In this document: positions 12,153 to 23,559 of the stretch, piece after piece
Numbering within the stretch: position 1 is the stretch's first letter
Layout: every line of letters starts with the position of its first letter
Origin: Temnopleurus reevesii
Taxonomy: Eukaryota > Echinodermata > Echinoidea > Temnopleuroida > Temnopleuridae
Reading direction: 5' to 3'
Assembly: GCA_036244855.1 (NCBI GenBank)
Contig: BQKZ01002215.1
Coordinates: 1 to 64,000, forward strand
DNA: 64,000 nucleotides
Position numbers and translations under genes: made by a program
The notes under the pieces: model-generated
What the model was told of the DNA's origin: nothing
The model's database searches: none
The model's input: the letters and a program-made list of their open reading frames with translations, nothing else

Positions 12153-12817
12153 AAAGATAATGATGATGGTGATGATGATGGTAAGATATCAGCAATGATA
12201 ATAATGACAAGATGGTGATGATAATGACAATGAAAACCATGAGGATAAATTTGGTCAAAGATATTAACAACGAAGGTGAAGGTAAAATATAGCATAAATA
12301 AATCATTCTCCTCTCCGGTGACTGAATGATGCAAGACATTGTGGAATGATAATGGAGATAACATCCTCCTCCCTGGTATTGATGTCATCCTTGAGAGGAG
12401 GAGATGGGAGGGCTGGAAGGAAAAACATTACTATTCAAGTAAAGTAAAACTTATTTGAACCATTTCTCTCAGGGAGTGATGATGATGCTAATGATGAACA
12501 CGGTATTATTGATGATGATGATGCTAATGATGACAACAGTATTATTAATGATGATAATGATGATGATGAGCTAAACCAAATCCTCTGGGGTGTGATGACG
12601 ATAACAATGATGACAATGATAACAATAATTATGAGTGATGATGAAGATAAAGATTAAGATTACGATGATAATGATGATGGTGATGATGATGGTGACAATG
12701 ATAATGAGGAGGAGGAGAAGGAGGAGGATGATGGTGCTGGTAATGAAAATGACAGCATTGATGAGAATGATGACAATACTGATGCTGATGGTGGCGATGA
12801 TAGTGATGCTGATGACA

Positions 12818-12850
<33 letters not shown>

Positions 12851-13048
12851 GTGGTGAAGATAATAATGGTGATAACAGTGATGATGATGTGGGGATATTT
12901 ATAATGGAGAATATGGTGATTGAGATTAAGGTGGTGGGGGTAATGGTGGTGATAATAATGATGATGATGAAGATGATGATAATGATAATATGATGCAGAT
13001 GATGATAATTTTAAGAACCATGATGGTATCTGTGGTGAAAGATGTTAA

Positions 13049-13456
13049 AGGTAGGATACTTCTTTTGCAGCCTAAAATTTAAGTTTCCAAGATTGTTGTT
13101 TTATGTTGAAGAGTAATAAATGTTAGAACTTATCACCAATCATTTAAGCACGAAGATTGGTCATGATAGGCGCATTTATAGTTATTCCAATAATAATTCT
13201 TCTATTCGGGCCTCGAACTAATGGACCGTGCATTCAAATTTCAAAACAGCCGTGTGTGTGGTACCGAAGTACGCTAGGAATATCGCGATACCGTTGGTGT
13301 CAAGATGAATTATTATAGAATAGATTTTTATTTGAATTAAATATTCTGAACTACATTCAACCAAAATACTTCATAGAGGTTATTATTTTGGCATACCCGA
13401 GGTACACAACAAGTTGTAAGCATAACCGTAATGTGTGCAAATGTAGTTTTCTACCT
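13049..13456 (-). mobile_element. TTAA-flanked MITE, copy 2 (408 bp)
   Basis: This is a reversed relative of 3856-4436, inserted within the GAT array. TTAA flanks it at 13045-13048 and 13457-13460. Termini are AGGTAGGATAC and TTTTCTACCT. It lacks the 66-bp tandem duplication and the CA-rich central part of copy 1. The sharp change from GAT repeat to unrelated sequence and back marks the insertion boundaries. Confidence 0.8.
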
Positions 13457-13854
13457 TTAATGATGTGATGTTACCATAAGAGCATAAATAAATCACTCTC
13501 CTCTCGGGTAACTGAATGATGCAAGACATTGTGGAATGATAATGGAGAAAGCATACTCCTCTCTAGTACTGATGTCATCCCTGAGGAGTATAAGAGTTGG
13601 AGAGGGGACCTGGGGCCTGTAACATTAAAGAGATGCAAGAAAAATTGCGATCAATTGCAAACTTTCTTTCACATTTTAATTTTTGACCTCATTCTGGAAA
13701 GGTTGGCACCTCTACAATCATTCCCTCTGGAGTGCGATGATGACAATTACAAGGATGACGACAATGATGAAGCTGACAATGATGAAGCTGACAATGGTGG
13801 AGATGTTAGGAAAATGAACTCTCTCTGAGTAGGTAGCCCAACCCCCCCCCCCCC

Positions 13855-14073
13855 NNNNNNNNNNNNNNNNNNNNNNNNNNNNNNNNNNNNNNNNNNNNNN
13901 NNNNNNNNNNNNNNNNNNNNNNNNNNNNNNNNNNNNNNNNNNNNNNNNNNNNNNNNNNNNNNNNNNNNNNNNNNNNNNNNNNNNNNNNNNNNNNNNNNNN
14001 NNNNNNNNNNNNNNNNNNNNNNNNNNNNNNNNNNNNNNNNNNNNNNNNNNNNNNNNNNNNNNNNNNNNNNNNN
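13855..14073. other. Assembly gap (219 N)
   Basis: Unresolved bases between a C-homopolymer and a GGT/GAT repeat. The corresponding part of the second copy (16080 onward) is sequenced and gives a possible idea of the missing content. Confidence 1.
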
Positions 14074-14130
14074 TGGTGGTGGTGGTGGTGGTGGTGATAA
14101 TGATGATGATGATGGTGGTGGTGGTGATTG

Positions 14131-14182
<52 letters not shown>

Positions 14183-14228
14183 GATGATGATGATGAACTA
14201 ATGATGATGGTGGTGGTGGTGGTGGTGG

Positions 14229-14260
<32 letters not shown>

Positions 14261-15338
14261 GTGGTGGTAATTGTGATGATCATGATGATCATGATCATTT
14301 ATATGGTCAATTACGATGATGATTATCATAGTAGTGGTGAGCATAATGATGATAATGATAATGATGCCATTGATTCAAATAAAACTTCAAATGTTGGCCT
14401 CGATTTCAAGCAATATCAACCCATCTACCACTCCCACCTCTCTCTCCTTCTCTCAAGAGTGCAATGAGGATGCAAAACATCATGGAATGATGATGGGGAT
14501 AGCATTCTCCCTAGCGCTATCTGATGTCATCCCTCACTAGCGGAGGAGAGGGGAGCTGTGATTCCACTCACCACCTCATAGAATTGCTCAACAAAGATGG
14601 CGAAGATGATGATGATGGTGATAATGACGATAATGAGAATGATGATGATGATGACAATGAAGATGACAATGATGCTGACGGTGATAATAACGATGAAGAT
14701 GTTGATGATGGTGATGGTAGTGGCGGTGATGATGATGATAATGATGATGATGGTCATGATAGCGATGGTGATTATGATAGCATTGGTAGTGGCGATGGAG
14801 TTGGTGATGATGATGATGATGACGATGAAGTTCTCAAAGAAGGTGATGATATTGATGGTGATGATGACAGCATTGGTTGTGGCGATGGAGCTGGTGATGA
14901 GGATGATGGTGATGATGACGATGAACATGTTGATGATGACGATGATGACGATTATCGTGATGATGATGATGATAATGATAGTGGTGTTGGTGGTGATGAT
15001 GAGGAGAATGGGAAAATACATATTTTGAAGATGAGAATGATGATGATTTCTGACAAGGCAATGCTATCTAAAGATCAAAAATAATTTCTCATATTGATCT
15101 AACTTCAACAACCAATGCACCTACTTGCCCCACCCCTCCAATCTCTCCCTCTCTCACTCTCTCTCTCTCCCCGCCTCTCAAGAGTGCAATGATGATGCAA
15201 AACATCATGGAATGATGATGGGGATAGCATCCTCCCTAGCGCTATCTGATGTCATCCCTCACGAGACGAGGAGAGGGGAGCTGTGATTCCACTCAGCATC
15301 TCATAGAACACTCAACAAAGATGGTGATGACGAAGATA

Positions 15339-15381
<43 letters not shown>

Positions 15382-15743
15382 CGGTGAAGATACCAGTGGT
15401 GATGATGATGATGATGATAAAGATGTTAATGATGATGATGATGATAGCGGAGGTGTTGATGGTGGTGGTGGTGGTGATGGTGATGATGATGATCTTCGTG
15501 GTGGTGGTGATGAGGAAGTTGAGAAAATACATGTTAAGCAAATGAGAATGATGACAATTATGACAATGCTACGAGTCCAAAGATCAAAAAGAAAATATCA
15601 TACTGATCCAACTTCAACAACCAACCCATCTACCACTCCCACCTCTCTCTCCTTCTCTCAAGAGTGCAATGATGATGCAAAACATCATGGAATGATGATG
15701 GGGATAGCATCATCCCTAGCGCTATCTGATGTCATCCCTCACN

Positions 15744-16080
15744 GATGCAAGACATTGTGGAATGATAATGGAGAAAGCATACTCCTCTCTAGTACTGATG
15801 TCATCCCTGAGGAGTATAAGAGTTGGAGAGGGGACCTGGGGCCTGTAACATTAAAGAGATGCAAGAAAAATTGCGATCAATTGCAAACTTTCTTTCACAT
15901 TTTAATTTTTGACCTCATTCTGGAAAGGTTGGCACCTCTACAATCATTCCCTCTGGAGTGCGATGATGACAATTACAAGGATGACGACAATGATGAAGCT
16001 GACAATGATGAAGCTGACAATGGTGGAGATGTTAGGAAAATGAACTCTCTCTGAGTAGGTAGCCCAACCCCCCCCCCCCC
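15744..16080 (+). repeat. Copy of 13518-13854, apparently identical
   Basis: About 335 bp match the earlier segment without any difference that I can see, from GATGCAAGACATTGTGGAAT to the C-homopolymer. It begins immediately after a single N at 15743, which marks a forced join. Neighbouring higher-order units are clearly diverged, so perfect identity here suggests either a very recent duplication or redundant assembly of one locus. Confidence 0.8.
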
Positions 16081-16133
16081 TCTTATCACGTTTTCATTAC
16101 GACCACAGCAAATAATTATGATGGGGATGGTGG

Positions 16134-16165
<32 letters not shown>

Positions 16166-17487
16166 TAATGATGATGGTGGTGGTGGTGGTGATAATGATG
16201 ATGATGATGGTGGTGGTGGTGATTGTGATGATGATGATGATGATGATTATGATGATGATGATGATGATGATGGTGGTGGTAATTGTGATGATCATGATGA
16301 TCATGATCATTTATATGGTCAATTACGATGATGATTAGTAGTGATGAGCATTATGATGATAATGATAATGATGCCATTGATTCAAATAAAACTTCAAATG
16401 TTGGCCTCGATTTCAAGCAATATCAACCCCTCTGCCACTCCCACCTCTCTCTACGACTCTCAAGAGTGCAATGATGATGCAAAACATTTTGGAATGATGA
16501 TGGGGATAACATTCTCCCTCACGCTATCTGATGTCATCCCTCACGAGACGAGGAGAGGGGAACTGTGGTTCCACTCAGCATCTCATGGAACACTCAACAA
16601 AAATGGTGATGATGATGATAATGATGATGATGATGATGATGATAAAGATGTTGATGATGGTGATGATAGTGGAGGTGGTGATAACGATGATGATGATGAT
16701 GATGATGATGATGAAGAAGAAGTTGTTGATAATGGTGATGATAGCACTGGTTATGATGATGGCATTGGAAGTTGCGATGGAGGTGGTGATGATGATGATG
16801 ATGGTGATGACAATGATGATGAAGATGTTAATGATGGCAATGGTAGCGGTTGTGATGAAAATAGCGTTGGTAGTAGCGATGGAGTTGGTGGGCATGATGA
16901 TGATGAAGATGATGATAGTGTTGTAAGTGGCGATGGAGGTGGTGGTGATGATAATGATGGTAATAATAATGATGATAATGATGATGATTATGATGGTGAT
17001 TGTGATGATGATGATAGTGGTCTTGGTGGTGTTGATGAGGATGACAATGAATATAATTTACGACAACGCTATGAATCCAAAGATCAAAAAGAATTTCTCA
17101 CAATCCACCTACATGCCCCACCCCTCCCCTCTCTCCTTCTCTCAAGAGTGCAATGATGATGCAAAACATCATGGAATGATGATGGGGAAAGCATCCTCCC
17201 TAGGGCTATCTGATGTCATCCCTCAAGAGAGGAGAGGGGGAGCTGTGATTCCACTCACCATCTCATAGAAGGCTCAACAAAGACGGTGTTGATGATTATA
17301 ATGATAATGATAATGTCGATGATGGTGATTATGACAATGTTGTTGTTGTTGTTGATGATGATGATGATGATGATGAAGATGTTGATGATGGTGATGATAG
17401 CAGTAGTGATGATGATAGTGTTGGGCGTGGCGATAGAGGTGGCGGTGATGATGATAACGATGTTGATGATCATGATAGCGGAGGTGG

Positions 17488-17524
<37 letters not shown>

Positions 17525-17677
17525 GATGATGCTGATGGTAGCAGTGGAATATGATAGCGTTGGTAGTGGTAATGGAGGTGGTGATGAAGATTGTGATGAT
17601 CATGATGATCTTGATGATGGTGATGACAGCGATGGTAATGATGATAGCATTGGTAGTGGTGATGGAGGTGGTGGTGG

Positions 17678-17711
<34 letters not shown>

Positions 17712-18261
17712 CTTCATCGTGGTGGTGATGAGGAGGTTGAGAAAATACATGTTAAGAAAATGAGGATGACAATTATGACAATGGTACGAGTGAAAAGATC
17801 AAAAAGAAAATATCATACTGATCTAACTTCAACAACCAACCCATCTACCACTCCCACCTCTCTCTCCTTCTCTCAAGAGTGCAATGATGATGATGCAAAA
17901 CATCATGGAATGATGATGGGGATAGCATCCTCCCTAGCGCTATCTGATGTCATCCCTCATGAGACGAGGAGAGGGGAGCTGTGATTCCACTCAGCATCTC
18001 ATGGAACACTCAACAATTAGGATTACGGATGGCCAACAGATGCGAGACGCTGATGACAAGCTCACAAACAACTGCTTGTTTACTTGCCTTTTGTCCAGGA
18101 TCATTATCAAGCATGACGAGCTTACCACATGAAGAAGATATATTGCTATGTCTGGGGTAGACTAGTCCCTTTTCAAATGATATTGAGAACAACAAAAACA
18201 GTGTCTATAACGGTAATGATAACAGAAATACCATTAAACCATTAAAGGTAATAATAATAAC

Positions 18262-18774
18262 TACCGTATGTCCCCCAAAAAATGACAACGGGGCTTTCAG
18301 GATTAATAACTTTTGAAAATGAATATGAAAATATATGCAGTTTGGCATGTCGAACATATAACTATTCACCTATATCTGGTGAAAATTTCAGGAGATTTGT
18401 TTCAGTGGTTACAAAGAAATGAAGCTTTTTGTAGCGGATGTCATAATTCCGTTCTGCACAAGTTTGTGAGGACGGAGACGTGTAAAGCACAATGGTTACT
18501 CTAACTTCCAATGTTTCACTGGTCAAAATGAATGTTACTGTTTTTGTTTTGGGTCTCTATCCTCACAAACTTGTGCAGAACGGAATTATGACATCCGATA
18601 CAAAAAGCTTCATTTCTTTGTAACCACTCAAGCAAATCTCCTGAAATTTTCACCAGATATAGATGAATAATTATATATTCGACATACCAAACCACATTCA
18701 TTTTCATATTCATTTTCAAAAGTTATTAATCCTGAAAGCCCCGTTGTCATTTTTTTTGGGGGGACATATGGTAT
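18262..18774. mobile_element. Foldback element with ~225-bp arms
   Basis: The arms (about 18262-18490 and 18545-18774) are inverted copies. The left begins ACCGTATGTCCCCC and the right ends GGGGGGACATATGGTA. Shared internal landmarks include CGGAATTATGACATCCG in the right arm and its complement in the left. A ~55-bp loop separates them. Matching open frames on opposite strands are mirror images of the arms. No transposase is present, so it is a non-autonomous inverted-repeat element. Confidence 0.9.
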
Positions 18775-20049
18775 ATGATTTCTTACATCTTCCTTTGTAT
18801 TTTTTTTTACTTTATCATTTCTATTGATTTTAATATAAATTGTTGGGACACTTATATTAGAGTCATATAAAGTATATTCATAATTCACATAATCGATCAA
18901 AACAAAAATCAAACAAGGATTTATGAATTTTAAATGGAAACACACTTTGCATTGACTTTGTACATGATTTTGAGCCATTGTGGGGCTTATAAATTTGTTT
19001 CAAACATGCCTGAAGGTCAGAACCACATTTTGGTCTCAAAAATTCCACTAGATTTGAAATAATAGTCACGATTTCTCAGAACATGAAAAAAAATTTGCAG
19101 CATTGGACAGCAAAATGTTGAGGGGGTCAATTATGACACCCCCCTTTGGTATGTCAAACATATTTTAAGGTGAATGGCATTGGTTTTGTCTTAAGGATTC
19201 TGTTTGAAAGATAAATGTAAGCATATCCACAAATTCATCAAGGATGTTTTGTGCCTTAATCCATGATGTGATAAACTATCATTCCACACTGTATATTCTT
19301 CACTGTGCCTGTACATATGTTAAATAATCAACAGTCTGCAATCTTCATATTCATATCTTTCTATCAGGCATCCCCCCCCCCCCAAAAAAAAATGTCAAAT
19401 AGCTTGCCACAAGACTCAAGCGACTGAGATTATTTTGAACCAGAAAACAAATCTTTCATGAATTTCATCTTGTAGAATTTTCAAACAGATATATGAGAGA
19501 TTCCCAGATGTCACTCAATATTTGACAGGAAGGTTACTTCCACTATGAAAATCACAAATGGAAAAACCATCAGGTCCCAAAAAAAAAATGACATTTACAC
19601 CAAGAGAAATAATATTTCAAATAATAGCTTTGAATTTTTCTGTAGATTTTCAATTGGTCAAATGTTTTTTTTGTGCATTATGCTCTAGAATTCTTCTAAT
19701 CCTTTTAGATGAATTATTTTAAACTAAATGAGAAAGGGCAAAAAATGTGATCGCTTTGTTGCCCTTGAATGGCATATTCGTAAACCAGCATCGGTCAGTC
19801 CGGGAAATAGGTTTCCATAATTTATTTTTAGTCTAAGAACATATTCCATATGTAGAATAAGGCTTAAAAGTGAGTTGACAGATAAAGAGCGTCTGAAAAA
19901 GACCTTTTGTGCTGTTTGTCAGACATTTTTCTATAACTTTGCTGTGATTTCCTAACTTAAATGAAAGCTTTAAAAGCAAAGGTTCTGGTTGAGCAATTTT
20001 CAGAGGGACAGTCGATGGAGGACAAGCAAACAATTTTTTTGTCCTTTTG
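18775..20049. other. No gene recognised
   Basis: AT-rich sequence with poly-C/poly-A near 19371-19391 and several short frames without recognisable domains. No repeat structure evident until the array at 20050. Confidence 0.4.
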
Positions 20050-21000
20050 GAATGAAGATGAAAGGTTAAGAATACATCAGGCTCAAGAAGATGGGCAGGT
20101 TTGGGAAAAGCCACTACTAAACAGATCAAATGGATATCCTATGTCCCATTTTCACTCACATTATCATACAAAAAGGGATCTAAAATGGTAAGAGGCAAAT
20201 ATTCCCACTTAAATCAATCGCCTTAAAAAAAAAAAGAGGATTAGGGTGTAAGAAAATGGTAAAATGAAGATGAAAGGTTAATAATACGTTGGGCTCACAA
20301 GAAGAAGAGCAGATTGGGGAATAGCGACTACTAAACAGATCAAATGGATATCACATGTTCCATTTTCAGTCACATGATCAAACTATACAGGTTCATTCAG
20401 ACAAAATGGAATCTACAATCATGAGAAATTTAAAAAAAAAAAAAAGAGGACTGGGTTAAAGAAAACGGAGAATAAAACAGACATTCAATGTACTCCTTCA
20501 ATCACATGATGAAACATAGCAGGTGAATTAGAAAAAAAGGAATTTAAAATCATGAGAAGTAAATATGAGATGAGGATTGGGGTTTAAGAAAAAAGCAGGG
20601 TTGGGGAATAAAAGGATAAAGATGACTTTTCAATGTCCTAATTCAAATCTCGAGATCAAACAATAGAGATTCATTCACATAAAAAGGAATGTACATGCAT
20701 TGAGTTTTTTGTTATTCTAAGGAGTGATAGAAGAAAAATTAGAGAAAAGCAAGGTTGGGGAATAAAAGAAAGGAGATAGATAGATAATGTCCTATTTCAA
20801 GCCAATTATCAAACTGTAGAGATTCATTAAGACAAAAGGAAAGATAAAATGGTTGATACAAGAAGAGGATTTGGGTTCAGGAGAAAAGCAGGCTGAGGAA
20901 TAAATAGATGACAATGGATAATGGATATTTCATGTCCTACTTCAAATCGCATGATCAAATCACAGAGGGTCAAGCAAACAAAAAGGAATCTGAAATGCGA
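20050..21000 (+). repeat. Tandem array of ~130-170-bp units (about 6)
   Basis: Units share GGTTGGGGAATA-type starts, CAAATGGATATC or CAATGTCC segments, CACATGATCAAAC and CATACAAAAAGGGATCT blocks. They start near 20050, 20262, 20440, 20575, 20725 and 20865. Short frames cover one unit but do not continue, so they are not supported as coding. Confidence 0.8.
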
Positions 21001-21511
21001 AAACACCTGTAGACATCGAAGATAGGGCTTTTGTGCAACATTACCTACTCTCCACATTAAAAAGGACATCTAGAACAATTACAGAACACGACATCCATAC
21101 TAAAACATTTCATGTATTTTTTAGTAGACAAGGTATCTATATATTACTTGATGCTCTTAACATATCAGCGATGTATGCTTATCCACTCCACAAACTTATG
21201 TATGGCAACAGTTCCATTGCATTAATGTAACGACACTCATATTGAAACCATTGCTAAAGAATGCCTTTGGCATCACCTTATGGTGGTGAAGGTTAAAAAT
21301 CAACAAGCATTTTAACAATACATCTTTGTACTTGTTGGTATATTGTTTATCTATCAGTATCCATGGGTCGCTTAATGTTTGTTTACCAATGTAGTTACAT
21401 AAACTCACACTTTGTCTGATGCCCAGTATAGCGACAAAATAAATGTCCGTCTGAAAGAATTGCAAGGAGGTTACAAGGAGAGATAAGCTTCCGAAGAGAA
21501 TGGGATCAGTC
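21001..21511. other. No gene recognised
   Basis: Spacer between the 20-kb array and the first hairpin MITE. Only short unremarkable frames. Confidence 0.4.
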
Positions 21512-21646
21512 TAAAGCCCCGGTCACATAGGACCCTGGAAGCAACACGATTCACCCCGACTCGTTGTTCTGAGGCAGCTAACTGTGAATTAACAAAGAGT
21601 CGGGGTGAATCGTGTTGCTTCCAGGGTCCTATGTGACCGGGGCTTA
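21512..21646. mobile_element. Hairpin MITE, copy 1
   Basis: A nearly perfect foldback of about 133 bp: the left arm GCCCCGGTCACATAGGACCC is matched by the right arm ending GTCCTATGTGACCGGGGC. The inner arms contain GAATCGTGTTGCTTCC and its complement. A ~30-bp loop contains GTTCTGAGGCAGCTAACTGT. The family recurs at 22174-22307 and, cut by the window edge, at 63925. Arms differ little, implying recent activity or gene conversion between arms. Confidence 0.92.
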
Positions 21647-21799
21647 AGCTTGGTCGGGGGCAAAGGGACTTAAAGTTGTATCAGGTTGCCAGCGAGGATT
21701 CACAGGAAACTTATAGAACGTAACTGTAACTGACCCTTGCTGCATCGCCAACAGACAAGATATGGCAAGGCCATTGATCTGGGGATCAACTGAACATGG

Positions 21800-22900
21800 C
21801 CGGTGGTTGGCTGTCTGCAACCTGCTTCACGCAAAGAAGGGTATGACTTGTTCTCATTCTTGATCTCTTTCGACTTTACTTTCCTCATTCCCTCTGTCTA
21901 TTGCTCTCTTTTCGGAAAAGAAATATGCGTTATTCTATTCCCTCTTTGTTCATGTCCCACCCTCCCACTCATTCTTTGGTGGTTAGCTGTCTGCAACCGG
22001 CTTTACGCAAAGAAGCCCATGGCTTGTTCTCATTCTTGATCTATTTCAACTTTACTCTCTATTTCATCCTTACCCCCCTAGTTTTCTCTTTCTCTTTCTC
22101 TTGCTCTAGAAAACAAATATGCATTATACTATTCCCTCCGCGTTTATTTCAGATTATCAAAATTGTGGCTGTCTAGCCTCGGTCACATAGGACCCCCGGA
22201 AGCAACACGATTCACCCCGACTCGTTGTTCTGAGGCAGTTAACTGTGAATTAACAAAGAGTCGGGGTGAATCGTGTTGCTTCCGGGGTCCTATGTGACCA
22301 AGGCTTAAGCAAAGAAGGGCATGACTTGTTCTTGTTCTCTTTACTCTCTATTCCATCTTATATCCTTATTTTCTCTTTCTATTGCTCTCTTTTCGGAAAA
22401 GAAATATACGTTATTCTATTCCCTCTTTGTTCATGTCCCACCCTCCCTCCCTCTCGGTCTTTGGTGGTTAGCTGTCTGCAACCGGCTTTACGCAAAGAAG
22501 CCCATGGCTTGTTCTCATTCTTGATCTATTTCAACTTTACTCTCTTTTCATCCCTCTCCCCCTAATCTTCTTTTTCTTTTGCTCCAGAAAACAAATATGC
22601 ATTATTCTATTCCCTCTGTGTTTATTTCATATAATCGAAATTGCGGCTGTCTAGTACCACCCTTCCTCCCTCTTTCCCTCACTTTCTAGTAGTTGGGTGT
22701 CTGAAACCTGCAAACTTCTAGCTAAGAAGGGCATGACTTGTTCTCGTTCTTGATCTATTTAAACTGATACTTCTATTCCTCCCTATATTTCTCTATTTCT
22801 TTTCCTTTTGCTCTCTTTTCGGAAAACAAATATGCATTATTCTATTCCGTTTTTTTTTCATATCATCAAAAATTGTGACTGTCGCCCCTCTCTTTCTCTC
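21800..22900 (+). repeat. Tandem array of ~185-bp CT-rich units (about 5)
   Basis: Each unit has TGGTGGTTAGCTGTCTGCAA, GCAAAGAAG, a GACTTGTTCTCATTCTTGAT segment, TTTTCGGAAAAGAAATATGC and TTATTCTATTCCCTC. Starts lie near 21800, 21982, (22310), 22463 and 22690. The 22310 unit lacks its start because a hairpin MITE sits there. Leu/Phe/Ser-rich frames along it follow from CT-rich composition. Confidence 0.85.
22174..22307. mobile_element. Hairpin MITE, copy 2, inside the tandem array
   Basis: Same family as 21512-21646. Arms carry GGTCACATAGGACCC and its complement, and the loop is nearly identical (GTTCTGAGGCAGTTAACTGT). The upstream flank GGCTGTCTAG also ends an uninterrupted unit near 22650, so the MITE inserted in an existing array and the following unit is truncated. 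Confidence 0.92.
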
Positions 22901-23559
22901 TCTCTTTCCCATTCCTTTCAAGAATAATAATAGGTCCATTCAAGGCAAACTTGTTGTTATAGATGGTTGTTAAGGTAGTCTTGAATATATTGTTTATAAT
23001 CAAATACATACACCTAACAACTAAAAATCATGTAATTAATTAAAAGTAATTGCAATTAAAATCTATAGTAGATGTTGATGTAGTGTGTAGAGAAAATGCT
23101 AGGTGTGTGTTCAAATTGCTAGTTATAAAAAAAAACTTTGTAGAAATATGATAAGGAATGCTTAAAAACACATGAGCACTAAAACGAGTATGCTTATTCA
23201 AAAACAAATCTGGATTAAGATATGTGCTATCTTAGTTAGATAGTAATGTAGTGTACGTGATCAAAATGGGCACAATATTAATTGATATTCTTAAAAACAA
23301 TACCTATTTTGTTCTATAGAGAATGAGTTGTTGTTTTACAAGATACTTATCTTCTATACATTTCTTTCTAATAAATTGCATATAAATTGCATAAGAAGAT
23401 TTATTTTCAGGAGCTAAGTTTAACCAAACTAATAAAAAAGTGCCTTAAATATATACATTCATTTAATTCACATGATTTCCAAATAAAGCAAACACATTCA
23501 ATAAAGCATTAAATGCCTTACATAACAGTCAGATCCCTTTTTTTTAACGGTAAATCACT
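22901..23559. other. No gene recognised
   Basis: Very AT-rich, with no frames of note and no repeat structure that I can see. Confidence 0.45.

Larger units (their letters stand above)
11917..18018. repeat. Higher-order GAT/ATC satellite array
   Basis: Blocks of (GAT)n with GGT, AAT and GAC variants alternate with a conserved ~150-190-bp block. That block contains AAGAGTGCAATGATGATGCA, CATCATGGAATGATGATGGG, GCGCTATCTGATGTCATCCC, GAGGAGAGGGGAGCTGTGAT and CACTCAACAAAGATGG. Copies of it lie near 14440, 15165, 15640, 16450, 17135 and 17860, with older variants near 12305 and 13490. Long frames within it read as poly-Asp, poly-Met, poly-Ile or poly-Ser depending on frame and strand. They are a consequence of the triplet repeat and not genes. 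A MITE (13049-13456) and a gap (13855-14073) interrupt it. Confidence 0.9.

Noticed and set aside
11861..12388. Long Ser/His/Ile-rich, Asp-rich and Met-rich frames in the GAT array (also 14524-15084, 14527-15021, 16341-17156, 17286-17984)
   Set aside because: All frames of a GAT/ATC triplet repeat are nearly stop-free, giving Asp, Met, Ile, Ser or His runs on both strands. No signal peptide, splice structure or conserved domain supports an Asp-rich protein.
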